64,000 bases of DNA from assembly GCF_026213295.1 (NCBI RefSeq), contig NC_079419.1:25039111-25103110 (forward strand), given 5' to 3'. This stretch comes from Gadus chalcogrammus (lineage: Eukaryota; Chordata; Actinopteri; Gadiformes; Gadidae). The notes under the pieces are model-generated. The model was not told the DNA's origin. It made no database searches and saw only the letters and a program-made list of their open reading frames with translations. The position numbers were made by a program, and so were the translations under genes. This document shows positions 1 through 11,515 of this stretch, in pieces (the first letter of the stretch is position 1; each line of letters starts with the position of its first letter).

Positions 1-660
1 CGCAAGTAGTCCGGTAACTTGTCAACCCCAGCGTATTCGGCTGCCAAGCGACGTCAACGTCTTTGGCAAACTATTTCTCTGCTGATTAACACTACAAATG
101 GTAAAGAATAAATTGTAAAAAAACACACCGTGTGGAGTAATTTTTTCGTTTCGGCAAGTAGCCGTGTAATAAACTGGATAATGTATTGAATGCCGGTCAT
201 TATCAAAAATAAGCCCCTTCAGTCGGAGCTCATTTTCCCGATAATGACTGGTGTTCTCAACATTATCCCCGACAAAGTGTACAGCACTGACAAACCCAAA
301 CGCTGGTTGGTTATCACATATTCCATTGCTGCTTGTTTACTCGGCATGTCTGCACTGGATAGAAATTCAGTCTTACTCTTGATCTCCTCCCCCCCTCATG
401 AAATCGCTTCCCGCTACAAATCATTGTGTGGATATAAATACAAAAGATAACACAAACAACAGGTGAATAAAAACAATTCCACATTTCTTAAAAAAAATAT
501 AACGGCTGAATTTCTCCTGCTTCTTCCTGCCTGTTATTGCAAAATTGATCCAGCAATCGCGTTGAGTATATTTGCATAACCGCGATCTGATTGGCTGACG
601 GATCCGCCGCTGCCTGAAAAGGTGAACAATTCTCAACTTTTTGACCAAGCCACGGAGCCG
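1..660. other. Non-coding, nothing recognised
   Basis: Mixed-composition sequence. The longest open frames are under 160 codons, show no family motif and have no coding-like composition. No repeat boundary could be closed. Confidence 0.5.
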
Positions 661-1723
661 AATTGACAGACGGACCGACAATGCAAAGTCAATTAGATCC
701 GTCGACGGATGGAGGCAGTGTGAACAAGCCCTGAAGACACATTTACGACTCGTGCCCACTGCCTCCGTCCGTTGACTGATCCCCATTGACTTGAATGGGG
801 ACGGACGCGCAATGCATTGTGGATCCGTGCGCTGAAGGCTCCGTCGAAAGGTTGTCAAATTTTTCGGCAGCGACGGATCCGTCATCCAATCAGATCACGT
901 ATGCACATTTAAGCACTGTGACACTACTCGGGCTCTGACGACCCTGGAAACCTCCCCCATCCGTCAGCCACGCCTTCTGTGTCCTTTGACTGACGGTGCA
1001 GTGTGCACTAGTGGTGGATTTAATGATTCATTTCCGTGACCCAGTTCGCGTGATTCAGTTCGCCAAGAGGAGTCGTTCGCGAATCATACGTTCGTTCGTT
1101 CGTTCAGTCGAGTTTCCGGTAGCAATAACTCCACTGAGTCTGACTGACTCAGTTGAGAGCCGTGCAATGGCGTCCATTCCATGATGCGATTTACCGCTAC
1201 CGGAAACCAGGCTAAACAAACATACGATTCGTGAACGACTCCTTCCAGTTCAGTCGAGTTTCCGGTGAATCGATTCACCAGAAACTCGGTGGAGGAGTCG
1301 TTCGCGAATCAGCCTAGTATCCGGTAACGGTGAATCGCATCATGGAATGCATGTCATTGCACGGTTCTCAGCTGAGTCAGTCAGACTCAGTGCTACCGGA
1401 AACTCGACTGAACTGGGAGGAGTCGTTCGCGAATCGTTTGTTCATTCAGCCTGGTTTCCGGGAGCGGTAAATCGCATCATGGAATGCACGCCATTGCACG
1501 GTTCTCAGCTGAGTCAGTCAGACTCAGTGGAGTTAGTGCTACCGGAAACAAGTTTGTTCGTTCAGTCGGGTTTCCGGTGCATCGAATGGTGAACAAGACG
1601 AACGAACGAACGAGAGAGACGAACCGGTTCGGTTCGTTCGTCCTAAAGACTCGTTCATTCAAACCGGTTCGTGAACGAACGAGCCAACACTAGTGGGCAC
1701 ACTACCTCCGTCCGTCGACGGAG
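661..1723. repeat. Degenerate interspersed repeat with inverted ends, interrupted by an insertion
   Basis: The motif GTCGACGGATGGAGGCAGTG near 701 recurs inverted near 1700-1722 (ACTACCTCCGTCCGTCGACG), and GACGGATCCGTC-type palindromic words recur between 660 and 890. This suggests an old DNA-transposon-like repeat whose right side was separated by the element at 1014-1687. The class is unresolved. Confidence 0.4.
1014..1687. mobile_element. Probable hAT-type non-autonomous element with 8-bp TSD
   Basis: Flanked by the direct repeat CACTAGTG at 1006-1013 and 1688-1695, the 8-bp TSD length usual for hAT transposons. The interior holds repeated blocks containing GAGTCGTTCGCGAATC (about 1071, 1290 and 1418) and ends in GTTCG/GAACGA-rich sequence. 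Terminal inverted repeats are weak and the TSD is itself palindromic, so class assignment is tentative. No transposase ORF. Confidence 0.45.
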
Positions 1724-2927
1724 AAAGTAAGAAGAAAATGACATTCAGAAATCAACTGACGGCCTTAAACCCAAGTTAGTCTAAATGCTGGAGCAGTAAT
1801 GGGAAAGAGAACACACACATACTAGAAGAAATGGCATTCAGGCGGACCCCAATATAATCCCCAGCAGCAGCATACCCCGTTTAATCAAGGCTATAGACAC
1901 GAGCACAGTGGAGGAACACAGTCCAAATTGAGCCAGGCTCTGACTCAGCTACGGGGAGATTAAAAAATACAGAGGGATGAATAATGGAGGAGGGGAAGGG
2001 CAGGAAAAATGCCGAATGTGGTGAATCATCAATAACGCCTCGTGCGCGAGTACTTCCCAAGGAAGGAAGTGTTTGGCATAAAAAACCTGCGGACAGATTA
2101 ACTTGAAATAAGGTTGTTTTTAATTATCTACTGCTTAATATTGGGATCTTCTTTTTACGGAAATGCGAGTTTGCATTCCAGACGGGACCTCCGGATACTC
2201 TGCTGTACAGTCCGTCAGGTTTCTGTAGTACATACCTTCTGCAGCAACAGATGAAGGCCTATTGTTGAGAGTTAAACTTGACCTCCATTTGGCATTAGGA
2301 CTGATATGGACAGCTTTATGACTTATGTCAATCCTGGACCGGCTTTTATTGTGACAGATGCTGCAGGGGTTGCAAAAGCCATTCATATTTAATCTATCAC
2401 TGAGCGTGGCACATAGTTTGTTAAAAGAAATGCATAAAAACCAAAGCTAAGTGTGAAGCGCTCCAACTCCTGCCATCAACTCAACATCACAGTGTGACTT
2501 TGAGATAGACGCACAATTCCAATACACCACATATTATCCAGTGTAATTTTTACTGTAGGCTGCGGCGGTTATGTGGATATGCATTTGGTCCATCTCTAAC
2601 CTGTTGATGGCCCCCTCACCTCCTCTTCTGTGGTTTGTTAACAGGTCCTCCCATGGCCTGGATAACTGGAAACACCTCTCTCTACCGCTTGCATCTAATT
2701 GGGGAATAATAACTGATACTCAAAAACGTTGAAATATTGCCATATGCAACAAATTCTAATTGATAAATAATTGATCCCCTTTATATTGGACCCCTTGATT
2801 GAATATTCATTTGTTAATAGTGTCAATAGTAACAGCCAGAATAATGAATGCTGGGTTCATGTAATTGAAAAAAAGAAAAAAGAAAAAAGGTTGGATCCAT
2901 TACTATCCATAGCAATGATGGAGTGGC

Positions 2928-2929
<2 letters not shown>
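1724..2929. other. Non-coding, nothing recognised
   Basis: No convincing ORF, repeat boundary or RNA gene. Short frames here match no family I recognise. Confidence 0.5.
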
Positions 2930-2980
<51 letters not shown>

Positions 2981-2991
2981 TGTGTGTGTGT
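2930..2991. repeat. (GT)n microsatellite
   Basis: About 30 GT units with a few interruptions near the 3' end. Poly-Val/Cys and poly-His/Thr frames through it are artefacts. Confidence 0.97.
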
Positions 2992-3590
2992 CTGTGGACC
3001 AACTCCATAATTCAGAAGTTAGCTTCCCGGAGGCAGTTTGAGAGTCTGTGGAGAAGCGTTTTGTCCTTCTATCTATTCATCTTTACATCGAAGTCCCAGC
3101 GAGATACTTTTCTTCTTCTTTAGTATCTCTTTTATACATTCCTCCCTCTGTCCGCTCTGTGAAATATTTATTTTACCCCCAGAGGAAGGATTTCTCATCT
3201 GCCGTTGGAAGGGAAAAGGGACAATCTTATTTTTTATAGTTTCAGTTCAGACTCAGAAACCATTCCAGTCCAGCCTTTGGCGAAGGAGCGGTCTAGTGGT
3301 CCACATACTGAAGGCTGTCTCCTAATCAGAAGATACAGCTACGTGCTAACAACGGCATGATGTATAACATTGAAGACCTCTGGCCTCCCAACAGGCGTGG
3401 ATATCGAACAACAAAGAAATCCACTCAAAAATGTATTGAAAATGACAATCATTTTAAGAATTTTATTTTATCATGCAACGATTGATTCACCCTATGGCAT
3501 CAATAAGATGTGCTCAATCCTTCCCATTAAGGCTGGAAATTGCTTTCTCAAGATATTTTCTATAAAATAGTCTCTAGACTAAAATTTGAA
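2992..3590. other. Non-coding, nothing recognised
   Basis: No supported gene or repeat boundary. Confidence 0.45.
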
Positions 3591-3910
3591 GGTCCCATGG
3601 CATGAAAATGTCATGGTCCCCCAGTAGCTAGAAATGGCATGCTACTTCATGGAAGCTTTAATATAGATATTAGTGGACCCCTAACACAGTATTTGAAGAC
3701 GTTCCCGAAATTCAGCTGTGGTGCAGAATTAAAGCCACTACGAGACATTGAGCTTTCCCCAAACGCGCTGTTTCGGTGTCTTTAATGCAAGCTTTAATGC
3801 AAATGAGGAGGAGAGAGGCAGGTCAAGGAGGAGGGTGGGGGTGTGGCCCTGAGCAGCTTGCGGCCACGGTACCATGCGCTCTGTTTACAGTGGATTTATC
3901 GCAAAGGCAA

Positions 3911-4066
3911 GGCGCACACAGCCTTTGGCCGTGTTCTGTAAATATTATAGAACACTCCGGGTTCTCCGGTGGGAGTCCTGGAGCTCTATATCTAAATAAT
4001 ATCCTATTATACATAGATATCTATATCATGTAATATATATGATCACGGCCAAAAGCTGTGTGCGCC
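3911..4066. mobile_element. MITE with ~23-bp terminal inverted repeats
   Basis: GGCGCACACAGCCTTTGGCC at 3911 pairs with GGCCAAAAGCTGTGTGCGCC ending at 4066. The interior is AT-rich. A half copy of the same family occurs at about 7010-7095 (GGCGCACAGAGCTTTTGGCC). Class unknown. Confidence 0.65.
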
Positions 4067-4200
4067 TCCAGACGATATTATGAATCTCAAACGACTGCGT
4101 CGGGTTCTCCGACGTCTCTGGTTCTTCCACTCCCACATCAATCTGAAGTAGACTGAACCTCAACATGGAGGAGAAAGAGATTGTTGCCCGCGATTGTCTC

Positions 4201-4268
4201 CCGCTGGAGCCCCGCTGCCCGCTGCCGAGGCGGTGGTCCTTCGGCAGCGAGCAGCGGGGCTCCGGCGG
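4201..4268. repeat. GC-rich perfect-loop hairpin (28-bp arms)
   Basis: Arms 4201-4228 and 4241-4268 are complementary at 26 of 28 positions around a 12-nt loop. An outer inverted pair (4101-4121 and 4370-4390, 20 of 21 matching) encloses it, suggesting a small foldback insertion inside the 3591-4683 repeat. Confidence 0.75.
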
Positions 4269-4687
4269 GTTCAAGTACTTCAGGGGTCAAGGCCAAAGAT
4301 CCTTTCCCGCAAAACTTTCTCAAAACCATGGTTGAGATAACCCCCACTACGAGTCTCGTTGTGGAAATACCAGAGACGTCAGAGAACCCGATGTGCTATG
4401 CGCCATAACACCAATGGCAGAACGGTTATCCAAATAGCAAAGAAGTGTACAAAACTTGCACTACAGTGTGTGTATTCACACACACACACTCACATGTGGC
4501 GCTCACAAGGTCATTGGGCAAAGCAGAGAAAGGGGAGGTAACATGTCCCCGTATGACGACGTATGGGGAAAAAAATCCAAATCGGCGCGTCTGAGCTTAG
4601 TTTTACAGGATAGCTAGTGCTCGTTTTACCCCTAACGCCATTTCTAGCTACTGGGGGACCATAGGCAGGCAAGGGAACTCATATTAA

Positions 4688-4961
4688 AGGTCCCATGACA
4701 TGCCACCAGGTGTGGTGTGATTAGCCGTTACAAGCCGTTTTGGAAATCTGCCCCTTATGACATCACAGGTGGGCGTGTCCACCTAGATGTGTGACAGATA
4801 GATGAGCAATGTTTGGAACAGTCCAATGGGTAGAATGGTAGACTGATCTATCCAGCACCCATCTCGGTGGACACACCCAGCTGTGATGTACTAAGGGGCC
4901 AATTCCCAAAATGGCTTGTAACGGCTTATCACACCACACCTGGTGATATGTCATGGGACCT
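4688..4961. mobile_element. TTAA-flanked MITE, 274 bp, with long inverted arms
   Basis: TTAA at 4684-4687 and 4962-4965. Termini AGGTCCCATGACATG and CATGTCATGGGACCT-like (ATGTCATGGGACCT) are inverted copies, and pairing continues inward through GGTGTGGTGTGAT/ATCACACCACACC and beyond for about 65 bp per side. TTAA duplication is the hallmark of piggyBac-superfamily insertion. No coding capacity. Confidence 0.85.
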
Positions 4962-4965
4962 TTAA

Positions 4966-5274
4966 AGGAGCATTTCACCGGTGGAGGCATGAAATTGGGT
5001 CCTATATGTAGTCGAATAATAAAATAAAATTCGAATTTGGTGCCGTCTTGACCGAGAAAAGGCAGAAAGTGACTTTTTGGCGCTTGTGGATTGAAGACAA
5101 CAACTCCCACCATGCACCACGATGCACAGCTTCGCTGGCCACTCCCGCTGATCTAGATCTCCGCCTATCGGACACCTCGCTGTTCTATCTACCAAGCTGA
5201 TACCGCAAGACTGCTTGAAAATAATTTCACACAACATTTCTAGTGAGGGGTATTAGTTGGTGAACTCAGTGAAT
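4966..5274. other. Non-coding, nothing recognised
   Basis: Short gap between two DNA elements; no feature supported. Confidence 0.4.
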
Positions 5275-5276
5275 TA

Positions 5277-6410
5277 CCGTATTTTCCGCACTATAAGGCG
5301 CACTGACGGAGTCATTTCGAAACCGCATCGAGCTGTAGAAACGCTGTATTAAATATTCAAGGCGCTGGTTCTCCACAGAAAAAAGTGGAGCACATCAAGC
5401 CTGCGCGCTGTATACAAACATTCAGTCACGAGGAGATTCAACCTTTTAAATTGAGCAGAAATACTTTTTAATGTACAGTTAGTAATTACATTTATCAAGG
5501 GGCTTTAATTAAAGCAACAAAAAGAATACAAATAAAATAATAAATAAAAAATTCAACGCAACTCTGACGTCCCCCAGCTGGTGGGGAGCCACTGCCATCA
5601 AGCGTTTCAGACGTCCACACGAATCCTAACACGAAACCGCATAGGTCCGGATAGATTTGAAACCACCACGGTTTCAGAAATGTGCGGTTTCGGGCACCGG
5701 ATTCGCCGGCTCCGTCTGGACGGTCGGCCGAACGGACAAGACTTATGCGGTTTCACCAAAAAATCGGATTTGTGTGGACGGGGCCTTAGAAGGCGAACAC
5801 ACGTTCACCAAGACGGGGAGACAGCGCCGTGCGACTTACGCCACTATCTGCCAATGGATCGTGGATGCCTGGGCTGATATAACAGTCTCAACTGTGGTCC
5901 AAGCTTTCACAAAGGCAGGAATAATCACTGAACTGCCAGGCAACAGCAGCGACACTGACTCGGATAATGACGAGAGGGAGCCGGGCATGTTGGATGCGGT
6001 ACTCGCCCAACTGTTCAATTCGGATACTGAAGAAGAAGAATTCGAGGGATTCGTGGACGGGGAATGAACTGAAAAAGTGAGCTTTACGTGTTATACGTAA
6101 CTGAACAAGGCTGGGAGATATTGTTAATATGCACATTAACGTTTGAACATCGTTACCATGGGAGTGAACGGAGTTGTCAGAACGCTTAATAAAGTTTGAC
6201 TTTATCTGACTGTTTTGTTGACATTCCCTTTAGGACAGCTCCATCTAGTCGATGCATAACGCAACCCCAGTCAAACGTTTGACTGCAGTATCTTCTATTC
6301 TATGCGCCTTATAATCCGGTGCGCCCTATACATGAAAACAGTTCTAAAATAGGCCATTCATTGAAGGTGCGCCTTATAATCCGGTGCGCCTTATAGTGCA
6401 GAAAATACGG
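5277..6410 (+). mobile_element. pogo/Tc1-mariner-type element, internally deleted
   Basis: TA at 5275-5276 and 6411-6412 flanks inverted ends CCGTATTTTCCGCACTATAA (5277) and TTATAGTGCAGAAAATACGG (ending 6410). A second TIR-like block GCGCCTTATAATCCGGTGCG is repeated near 6305 and 6370. TA duplication plus a pogo-like C-terminal transposase remnant identify the superfamily. The interior is only about 1.1 kb, so most of the transposase is missing. Confidence 0.85.
5657..6067 (+). pseudogene. C-terminal remnant of a pogo-like transposase
   Basis: A 136-codon open stretch inside the TA-flanked element. Residues WIVDAWADITVSTVVQAF followed by an acidic tail (EEEEFEG) match the helical C-terminal end of pogo/Tigger-type transposases, in which a W...AW...SF..CGI-like segment precedes an Asp/Glu-rich tail. 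The CENP-B-like DNA-binding part and the DDE catalytic core are absent, so it cannot be an active transposase. Only the reading frame from about residue 45 onward looks like the family; the upstream residues may be unrelated. Family assignment is from recognition, not alignment. Confidence 0.6.
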
Positions 6411-6412
6411 TA

Positions 6413-6651
6413 GTCCTCGTTTGTATTTCTTTCAAAATGGTGAACTTTTGCATGGTGCCATCTTCTATGTCAGATCCAGTACCCTCCGCCATTGTACTTC
6501 AGTTTTATCAACAGCCTCTGTTAGCTTAGCTTCAGACGCTGTGGATGTTAGTTTCTGCTGGTGAAGTCCCACCCACTGGCACTACTCTAATAGGTCTGTA
6601 GCGTCAGTGGGTCCCACCCCCTAGAGGGGGATGGGACCCACTCATCCCTTC
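6413..6651. other. Non-coding, nothing recognised
   Basis: Contains one small hairpin (TGGGTCCCACCCCC / GGGGGATGGGACCCA, about 6608-6642); otherwise nothing. Confidence 0.4.
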
Positions 6652-6654
6652 TTA

Positions 6655-7436
6655 CTGTGTGTTCACACCAAACGCGAAATTTTTCGCCCGATCGAGTTGT
6701 CGCCGAAGTTTTGTCGCGCCACACATCATAATCTGTCGCTGTGCAAGTTTTGTCGAATTTGTCGTGCCACAACAAGATAACCACCATTGCATGTCTTTAC
6801 CTTTTGTGGAAGAGGGAGAGACAGTATATTCATAATATTGTAATGACCACAGAAGAGGCAGTGAATGAAGTATTGAATAGACAGAGATTTATTAGATAGG
6901 CCTACCTTATAAACCGTTGGAACACACAAGACCGGAAACATAGCAACGCCGGTAAACAAACCCAGAGAAGCCCAATCCCTACGAGAGTTCCCCGCGCTAC
7001 GGCCATCCGGAGGCGCACAGAGCTTTTGGCCGTGATATTATATATACAAATATTATATTATGTACCATTATATTATATATAGAGCTCCGGAAGTCGCAAG
7101 CATGCTGCAGTTCACCCCGGACTGCACTGCACTGAGTTTGACGGTTGAACGCTGATTGGCTGTTACGTTACACATGTGACTCAGTGGCCACGCTGTTGAA
7201 CGCTGATTGGCTGTCATCACGCGAAATTCGCGTCAAAGTTCAAATATTTCAACTCGAGCAAATTTGTCGCGACACAAATCCTCGTGAACGCGCTCGCCTG
7301 TGCACGGCGAAAGTGTGGCGCGATAAATCAAAACTTGTCGCCGGTTTTCTCTCGCGTAAAATTCGCCCGATACGCGTCTATACGTTCACTTTGTATGGGA
7401 TCCTGTCGCCCCGTCGCGTTTTGTGTGAACACACAG
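6655..7436. mobile_element. PIF/Harbinger-like non-autonomous element with TTA TSD
   Basis: TTA at 6652-6654 and 7437-7439 flanks CTGTGTGTTCACACCAAACG and its inverse ending TGTGTGAACACACAG (about 23 of 24 matching). A 3-bp TTA duplication fits PIF/Harbinger. Contains an internal ~50-bp direct duplication (GTTGAACGCTGATTGGCTGT at 7143 and 7193) and half of the MITE family seen at 3911. No transposase. Confidence 0.7.
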
Positions 7437-7568
7437 TTACACTTCCTATTTTCTTGTACGCAAAAATCGTCATATTGCGTCATTGTAAACAGGAAGTGTT
7501 GAAGATTGATACGTGCAGTGCAGTGCAGTCCGGGGTGAACTGCAGCATGTTTGCGACTTCCGGAGCTC
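7083..7568. repeat. Inverted repeat pair overlapping the Harbinger-like element boundary
   Basis: GAGCTCCGGAAGTCGCAAGC... (7083-7131) recurs inverted at about 7516-7568 (GCAGTGCAGTCCGGGGTGAA...GACTTCCGGAGCTC). One arm lies inside and the other outside the 6655-7436 element. Confidence 0.7.
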
Positions 7569-7652
7569 TCCAGTCTCTCCAGAAAATAAGGGAATGATGT
7601 TCGACCATTCAAAAATATAAGTGGGTTTCTAACGATACAAAGCTTAAGTGAA

Positions 7653-8039
7653 ATGGGTGAAGTTGCCCTTTCGCTTCTGACTGTTCAAAGAGAACAGTCA
7701 GAACTTCTGAAGAGGGATTACACTGATCTATTGGATACACTGGACAAAATACACATCAACTCATTCATCAGTGGACCCATATCAGCAGTTGACAGGGGAA
7801 TAAACAGATTCAGTCGTCTACTTGCACTGAATACATGGCTTTCCAGAGTCTGCAATGAAAGAGGAAGGGGCTTTATTGACAATTTCAACTTATTCTGGGG
7901 GCGCAAATATCTTTTCAGAGCAGATGGCCTACACCCAAACAGGTTAGGCTCAAAACTGTTGAGGGACAATCTTCTCTTCTCGCTTTACGCACAGGCCACA
8001 ATCTTGCCATGGTCAGACCACAATCAGAGCACAGGTTGA
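7653..8039 (+). pseudogene. L2 ORF1 remnant (SGNH/esterase-like C-terminal part)
   Basis: 128 codons. The segment RFSRLLALNTWLSRVC, then RGRGFIDNFNLFW and LFRADGLHPNRLGSKLL, is the C-terminal half of the SGNH-hydrolase-like ORF1 of fish L2 elements, where GLHPN carries the catalytic His region. The N-terminal catalytic Ser block and the usual HVGxND stretch are missing, which indicates 5' truncation. The downstream open frame 8119-8565 is in a different frame, so ORF1 is also frameshifted or ends here. In intact elements ORF1 is thought to assist RNP formation; this copy should not be functional. Confidence 0.75.
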
Positions 8040-8118
8040 GAAGAAGCGAGACTACAGCCTCCCCCACACATCTACTCTGCCACTATCTGACACACAGATA
8101 GCAGACAGCCCACAGACC

Positions 8119-8565
8119 TTGAAGAGAGACAACAGCCCGCCCGACGCCATCAACACTGTGCCTTCCCCAATCGCTGATGCTGGCTTGACGAGGAACGGCC
8201 ACCCCCCTCCTCTGCATTACAGACCAAAGACCTTGAAGAGAGACAACAGCCTGCCCGACACCATGGACACCGTGCCTTCCCCCATCGCTGATGCTGGCTT
8301 GGCGAGGAACGGCCACCCCCCTCCTCATCTCTCCCATAGCCACAACAACTCCAGCTCCACTGTCTCCTCCCTTTGCGATTTTCCAGCTGAATTTAAGAAG
8401 CAGGAATATGTAGGCATCAAATTTGCATCTGTGTCAATGATAGCATCGCCAGGTCATTCCCACAGGCTGATAACACCAAAGTGGAGGGAGCCCCAGCCCC
8501 CCGCACTGATAGAAGTCCTGAGTATTACTGAGACAAAAAAGGGTTCAGCCGTAGACAAAGTATAA
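8119..8565 (+). pseudogene. L2 ORF1 C-terminal/linker frame with tandem duplication
   Basis: 148 codons, Pro/Ser-rich. A 114-bp segment (starting 8117 and again 8231) encodes KRDNSPPDAINTVPSPIADA and a near-identical second copy, 38 residues apart. The last part (CDFPAEFKK... SVSMIASP) is conserved in copy 2 at 11520-11700, so the segment belongs to the LINE. No known domain. Confidence 0.55.
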
Positions 8566-8597
8566 AGGACGTTTCGCATAATCTGCTGAACCCAAGG

Positions 8598-11455
8598 TTG
8601 CCTATGTCAAAACATGGCAACTTTTGCATTCCTGCTGTAACCACTAAGAGAGTAAACAAAGGGAAACTTAGACACACTGCTAACCTCACAAATCTCATAC
8701 ATATTTCCTCCAAACCAAAAACAACCTTAAAGCCTATCAACAACACCATCAGGATGGGTCTACTTAATGTTAGGTCTCTTAATAAGAAATCATTTTTAGT
8801 TAATGATTTTATTTCCACCTCTAAACTGGATTTTATGTTTTTAACTGAAACATGGCTGGAACAAAATAACAGTGCAACCGTTCTGATAGAGACAGCTCCT
8901 CCCAAATATAACTTTTTTGATGCATGTAGATCTGGAAAAAGAGGTGGAGGGGTTGCTGTTATATTTAAAAATGTTTTTCAGGGGAAACAGATGTTATTTG
9001 GTGATTTTCCATCATTCGAATACCTTTGTGCTGTATTGAAATGCTCCCCCAGAGTTCTCCTATTAATTATTTACAGGCCACCCACATACTCTGCAATTTT
9101 TTTCGATGAATTCACAGAATTATTGTCTAGCATCTCCGCAGACTTTGACTGTCTAGTTATAGCTGGTGACTTCAATTTTCATACTGATGATTTGAATGAC
9201 AAGTGTGCAAAAAAACTTTTTACCATTTTGGACACATTTGAACTGTCCCAACATGTGAAAGAGACTACTCATTGTAAGGGCCACACTCTAGACCTGGTTA
9301 TCTCAAAGGGCCTCAATGTTTCTGATCTCTCTGTGACTGATCCTTCCTTGTCTGACAACTTTTGTGTTTTCTTTAATATATATTTTATTCCCGACATACA
9401 GACAAAATCAAATACTGTCAAAAAAAGGTATATCAATGAAGAATCTTATGTACTTTTTAGAAAGGCCATCTCCTTACTACCACCTCTCAACCCATGTTCT
9501 GCTGATGATCTTGTAGAAAACTTTAATTTGAAAATTTTGAAAGTCATGGATGTCATTGCACCTTATAAGGTTAAAACGATTTCTGGAAAGCAAAAGGCAC
9601 CCTGGAGAAAAGCTGCTTCTGTAACAGCACAGAAAAATGAATGCAGGAAGGTTGAACGCATCTGGCGTAAAACAAAACTTCATATTCACCATGATATCTA
9701 CAAAGAGAGCCTCCGTGCCTACAATTCAGACTTAAAAAGTGCTAGAGAAACATTTTTCTCCAATATCATTAAATCCAATAATAATAATGCAAAAACCCTA
9801 TTTGCAACTGTTGACAGACTGACCAACCCCCCAACACAAATTCCACCTGATCCCCATTCTACGCAGAAATGCAATGAGTTTGCAGCTTTTTATACTGATA
9901 AAATTGAAGGCATCAGACGCGCCATCAATATCTCCACTTCAAACAAAAATGTTGGACTACCACCCTGTTCAGGCAAAAGTAACGTGGCAGGGATGGCATG
10001 CTTTAATGTTATTGACTCTAAAACTCTTGTGGAAACTGTTACACAACTAAAGCCATCCACCTGTTGCCTTGATTCTTTACCAACCAACCTCTTTAAGAAT
10101 GTTTTTGACTGCCTAGCAATAGACATATTGCAGATAGTTAACAACTCTCTCCAGTCAGGCAACTTCCCAAAAGCCCTGAAAACTGCAGTTATTAAACCCC
10201 TTTTAAAAAAGCGGAGCCTAGATACCTCTATTATTAACAACTACAGACCAATATCAAATCTGCCCTTCATAAGTAAAATCATTGAGAAAGTTGTCCTCCA
10301 GCAACTTAATCACTTCCTGGCATCAACTGGTTGTTATGACACCTTCCAATCAGGATTTCGACCCCTGCACAGCACTGAGACCGCCCTCATTAAAGTTGTA
10401 AACGACATCCGTCTTAAGACAGACTCTGGCAAAACCTCAATACTAATGCTACTAGACCTCAGTGCTGCATTCGACACTGTAGACCATACAATACTTTTGG
10501 ACAGGTTAGAAAACTGGGTGGGGCTTTCAGGCACAGTCTTAAATTGGTTCAGATCCTACCTACAAAATAGGAACTACTTTGTTTCCATTGGCGACTTTGT
10601 ATCAGAATCTACCAACGTGATGTGTGGAGTCCCACAAGGTTAATCTATGTATCGCTATCACCAAATGACTATCGGCCCATCGATCTGCTGTGCCAGTGCA
10701 TTGAGCAAGTGAAAGACTGGATGTGCCGAAATTTCCTTCAGCTAAATGAGGATAAAACAGAGATAATTGTATTTGGTGCTAAAACGGAAAGGCTTAAAGC
10801 AACCCAACACCTTCACTCTCTGTCCCTGAAAACCTCAATCAAAGCCAGAAATCTAGGGGTTATCATGGATTCTGATTTACATTTCGAAAGTCACGTCAAA
10901 TCAGTTACAAAAACTGCATATTATCACCTTAAAAATATAGCAAGACTTAGAGGGCTCATGTCCACCGAAGACTTACAAAAACTTGTACATGCCTTTATCA
11001 CTAGTAAGCTTGATTACTGCAATGGTCTACTTACAGATCTCCCAAAACAAACTCTAAGGAAGCTTCAGCTTGTTCAGAATGCTGCTGCTAGAGTTTTAAC
11101 AAAGACCAAAAAATTTGAACATATTACACCAATTCTTAAATCGTTACATTGGCTTCCTGTAGGTCAGAGAATTGATTTTAAAATCATGTTGCTAACCTAT
11201 AAATCCCTACATGGTTTAAGCCCAAAATATTTAACTGATATGCTTCCACTACATAAGCCTTCTAGAACACTAAGATCTTCTGAGACCAATCTGTTAATTA
11301 TCCCCAGAGTAAACACGAAACATGGGAAAGCAGTATTTAGTTACTATGCAACAAATAGCTGGAATAAACTCCCTGAGGATTTAAGACTTGCCCCAACTCT
11401 GAGCACCTTTAAAACAAGATTGAAGACTTTTATGTTTGCTTTAGCTTTCTGCTAA
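8598..11455 (+). pseudogene. L2 ORF2 (endonuclease-reverse transcriptase), copy 1, inactivated
   Basis: Open from 8598 to 10643, then continued in another frame at 10622-11455. Endonuclease motifs are visible: [29 protein letters not shown]. The terminal catalytic triad SDH reads SDN (AAC codon at 9357-9359), so the endonuclease has lost its catalytic His. RT motifs [37 protein letters not shown] and CGVPQG are present. Compared with copy 2, exactly 100 bp is missing at the junction 10641/10642, removing the YADD active-site motif and shifting the frame. The C-terminal L2 region (HWLPVGQRIDFK, SWNKLPEDLR) is preserved. Met at 8604 is the first in-frame ATG. Confidence 0.92.
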
Positions 11456-11515
11456 ATCTTAAATACTTTACCTTTATTTTACTAAAATGCCTTTTTAGCT
11501 GGGATAGAGTCTCCG

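Larger units (their letters stand above)
3591..4683. mobile_element. Degenerate copy of a common teleost TTAA-flanked element (GGTCCCATGGCATG family), with nested inserts
   Basis: The left part begins GGTCCCATGGCATGAAAAT and continues with CCCCCAGTAGCTAGAAATGG (about 3618); the same block appears inverted at about 4638-4663 (CCATTTCTAGCTACTGGGGG). The interior includes blocks I recognise from a widespread fish repeat (the CAGCTGTGGTGCAGAATTAA segment near 3714). Nested inserts lie at 3911-4066 and probably 4101-4390. Piggybac-like ancestry is inferred from the TTAA flanks of relatives in this window, not from a transposase. Confidence 0.6.
7640..11515 (+). mobile_element. L2-clade LINE, copy 1 (5'-truncated, inactivated)
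   Basis: Contains ORF1 debris with an SGNH/esterase-like domain (7653-8039), a linker with a 114-bp duplication, and ORF2 with endonuclease, reverse transcriptase and C-terminal region (8598-11455) broken by a 100-bp deletion. It joins directly to copy 2 and lacks the canonical L2 3' tail, so copy 2 either inserted there or arose by recombination. Confidence 0.9.

Noticed and set aside
421..885. 154-codon minus-strand frame as a gene
   Set aside because: No recognisable domain; it overlaps a repetitive GACGGATCC-rich region and looks compositional.
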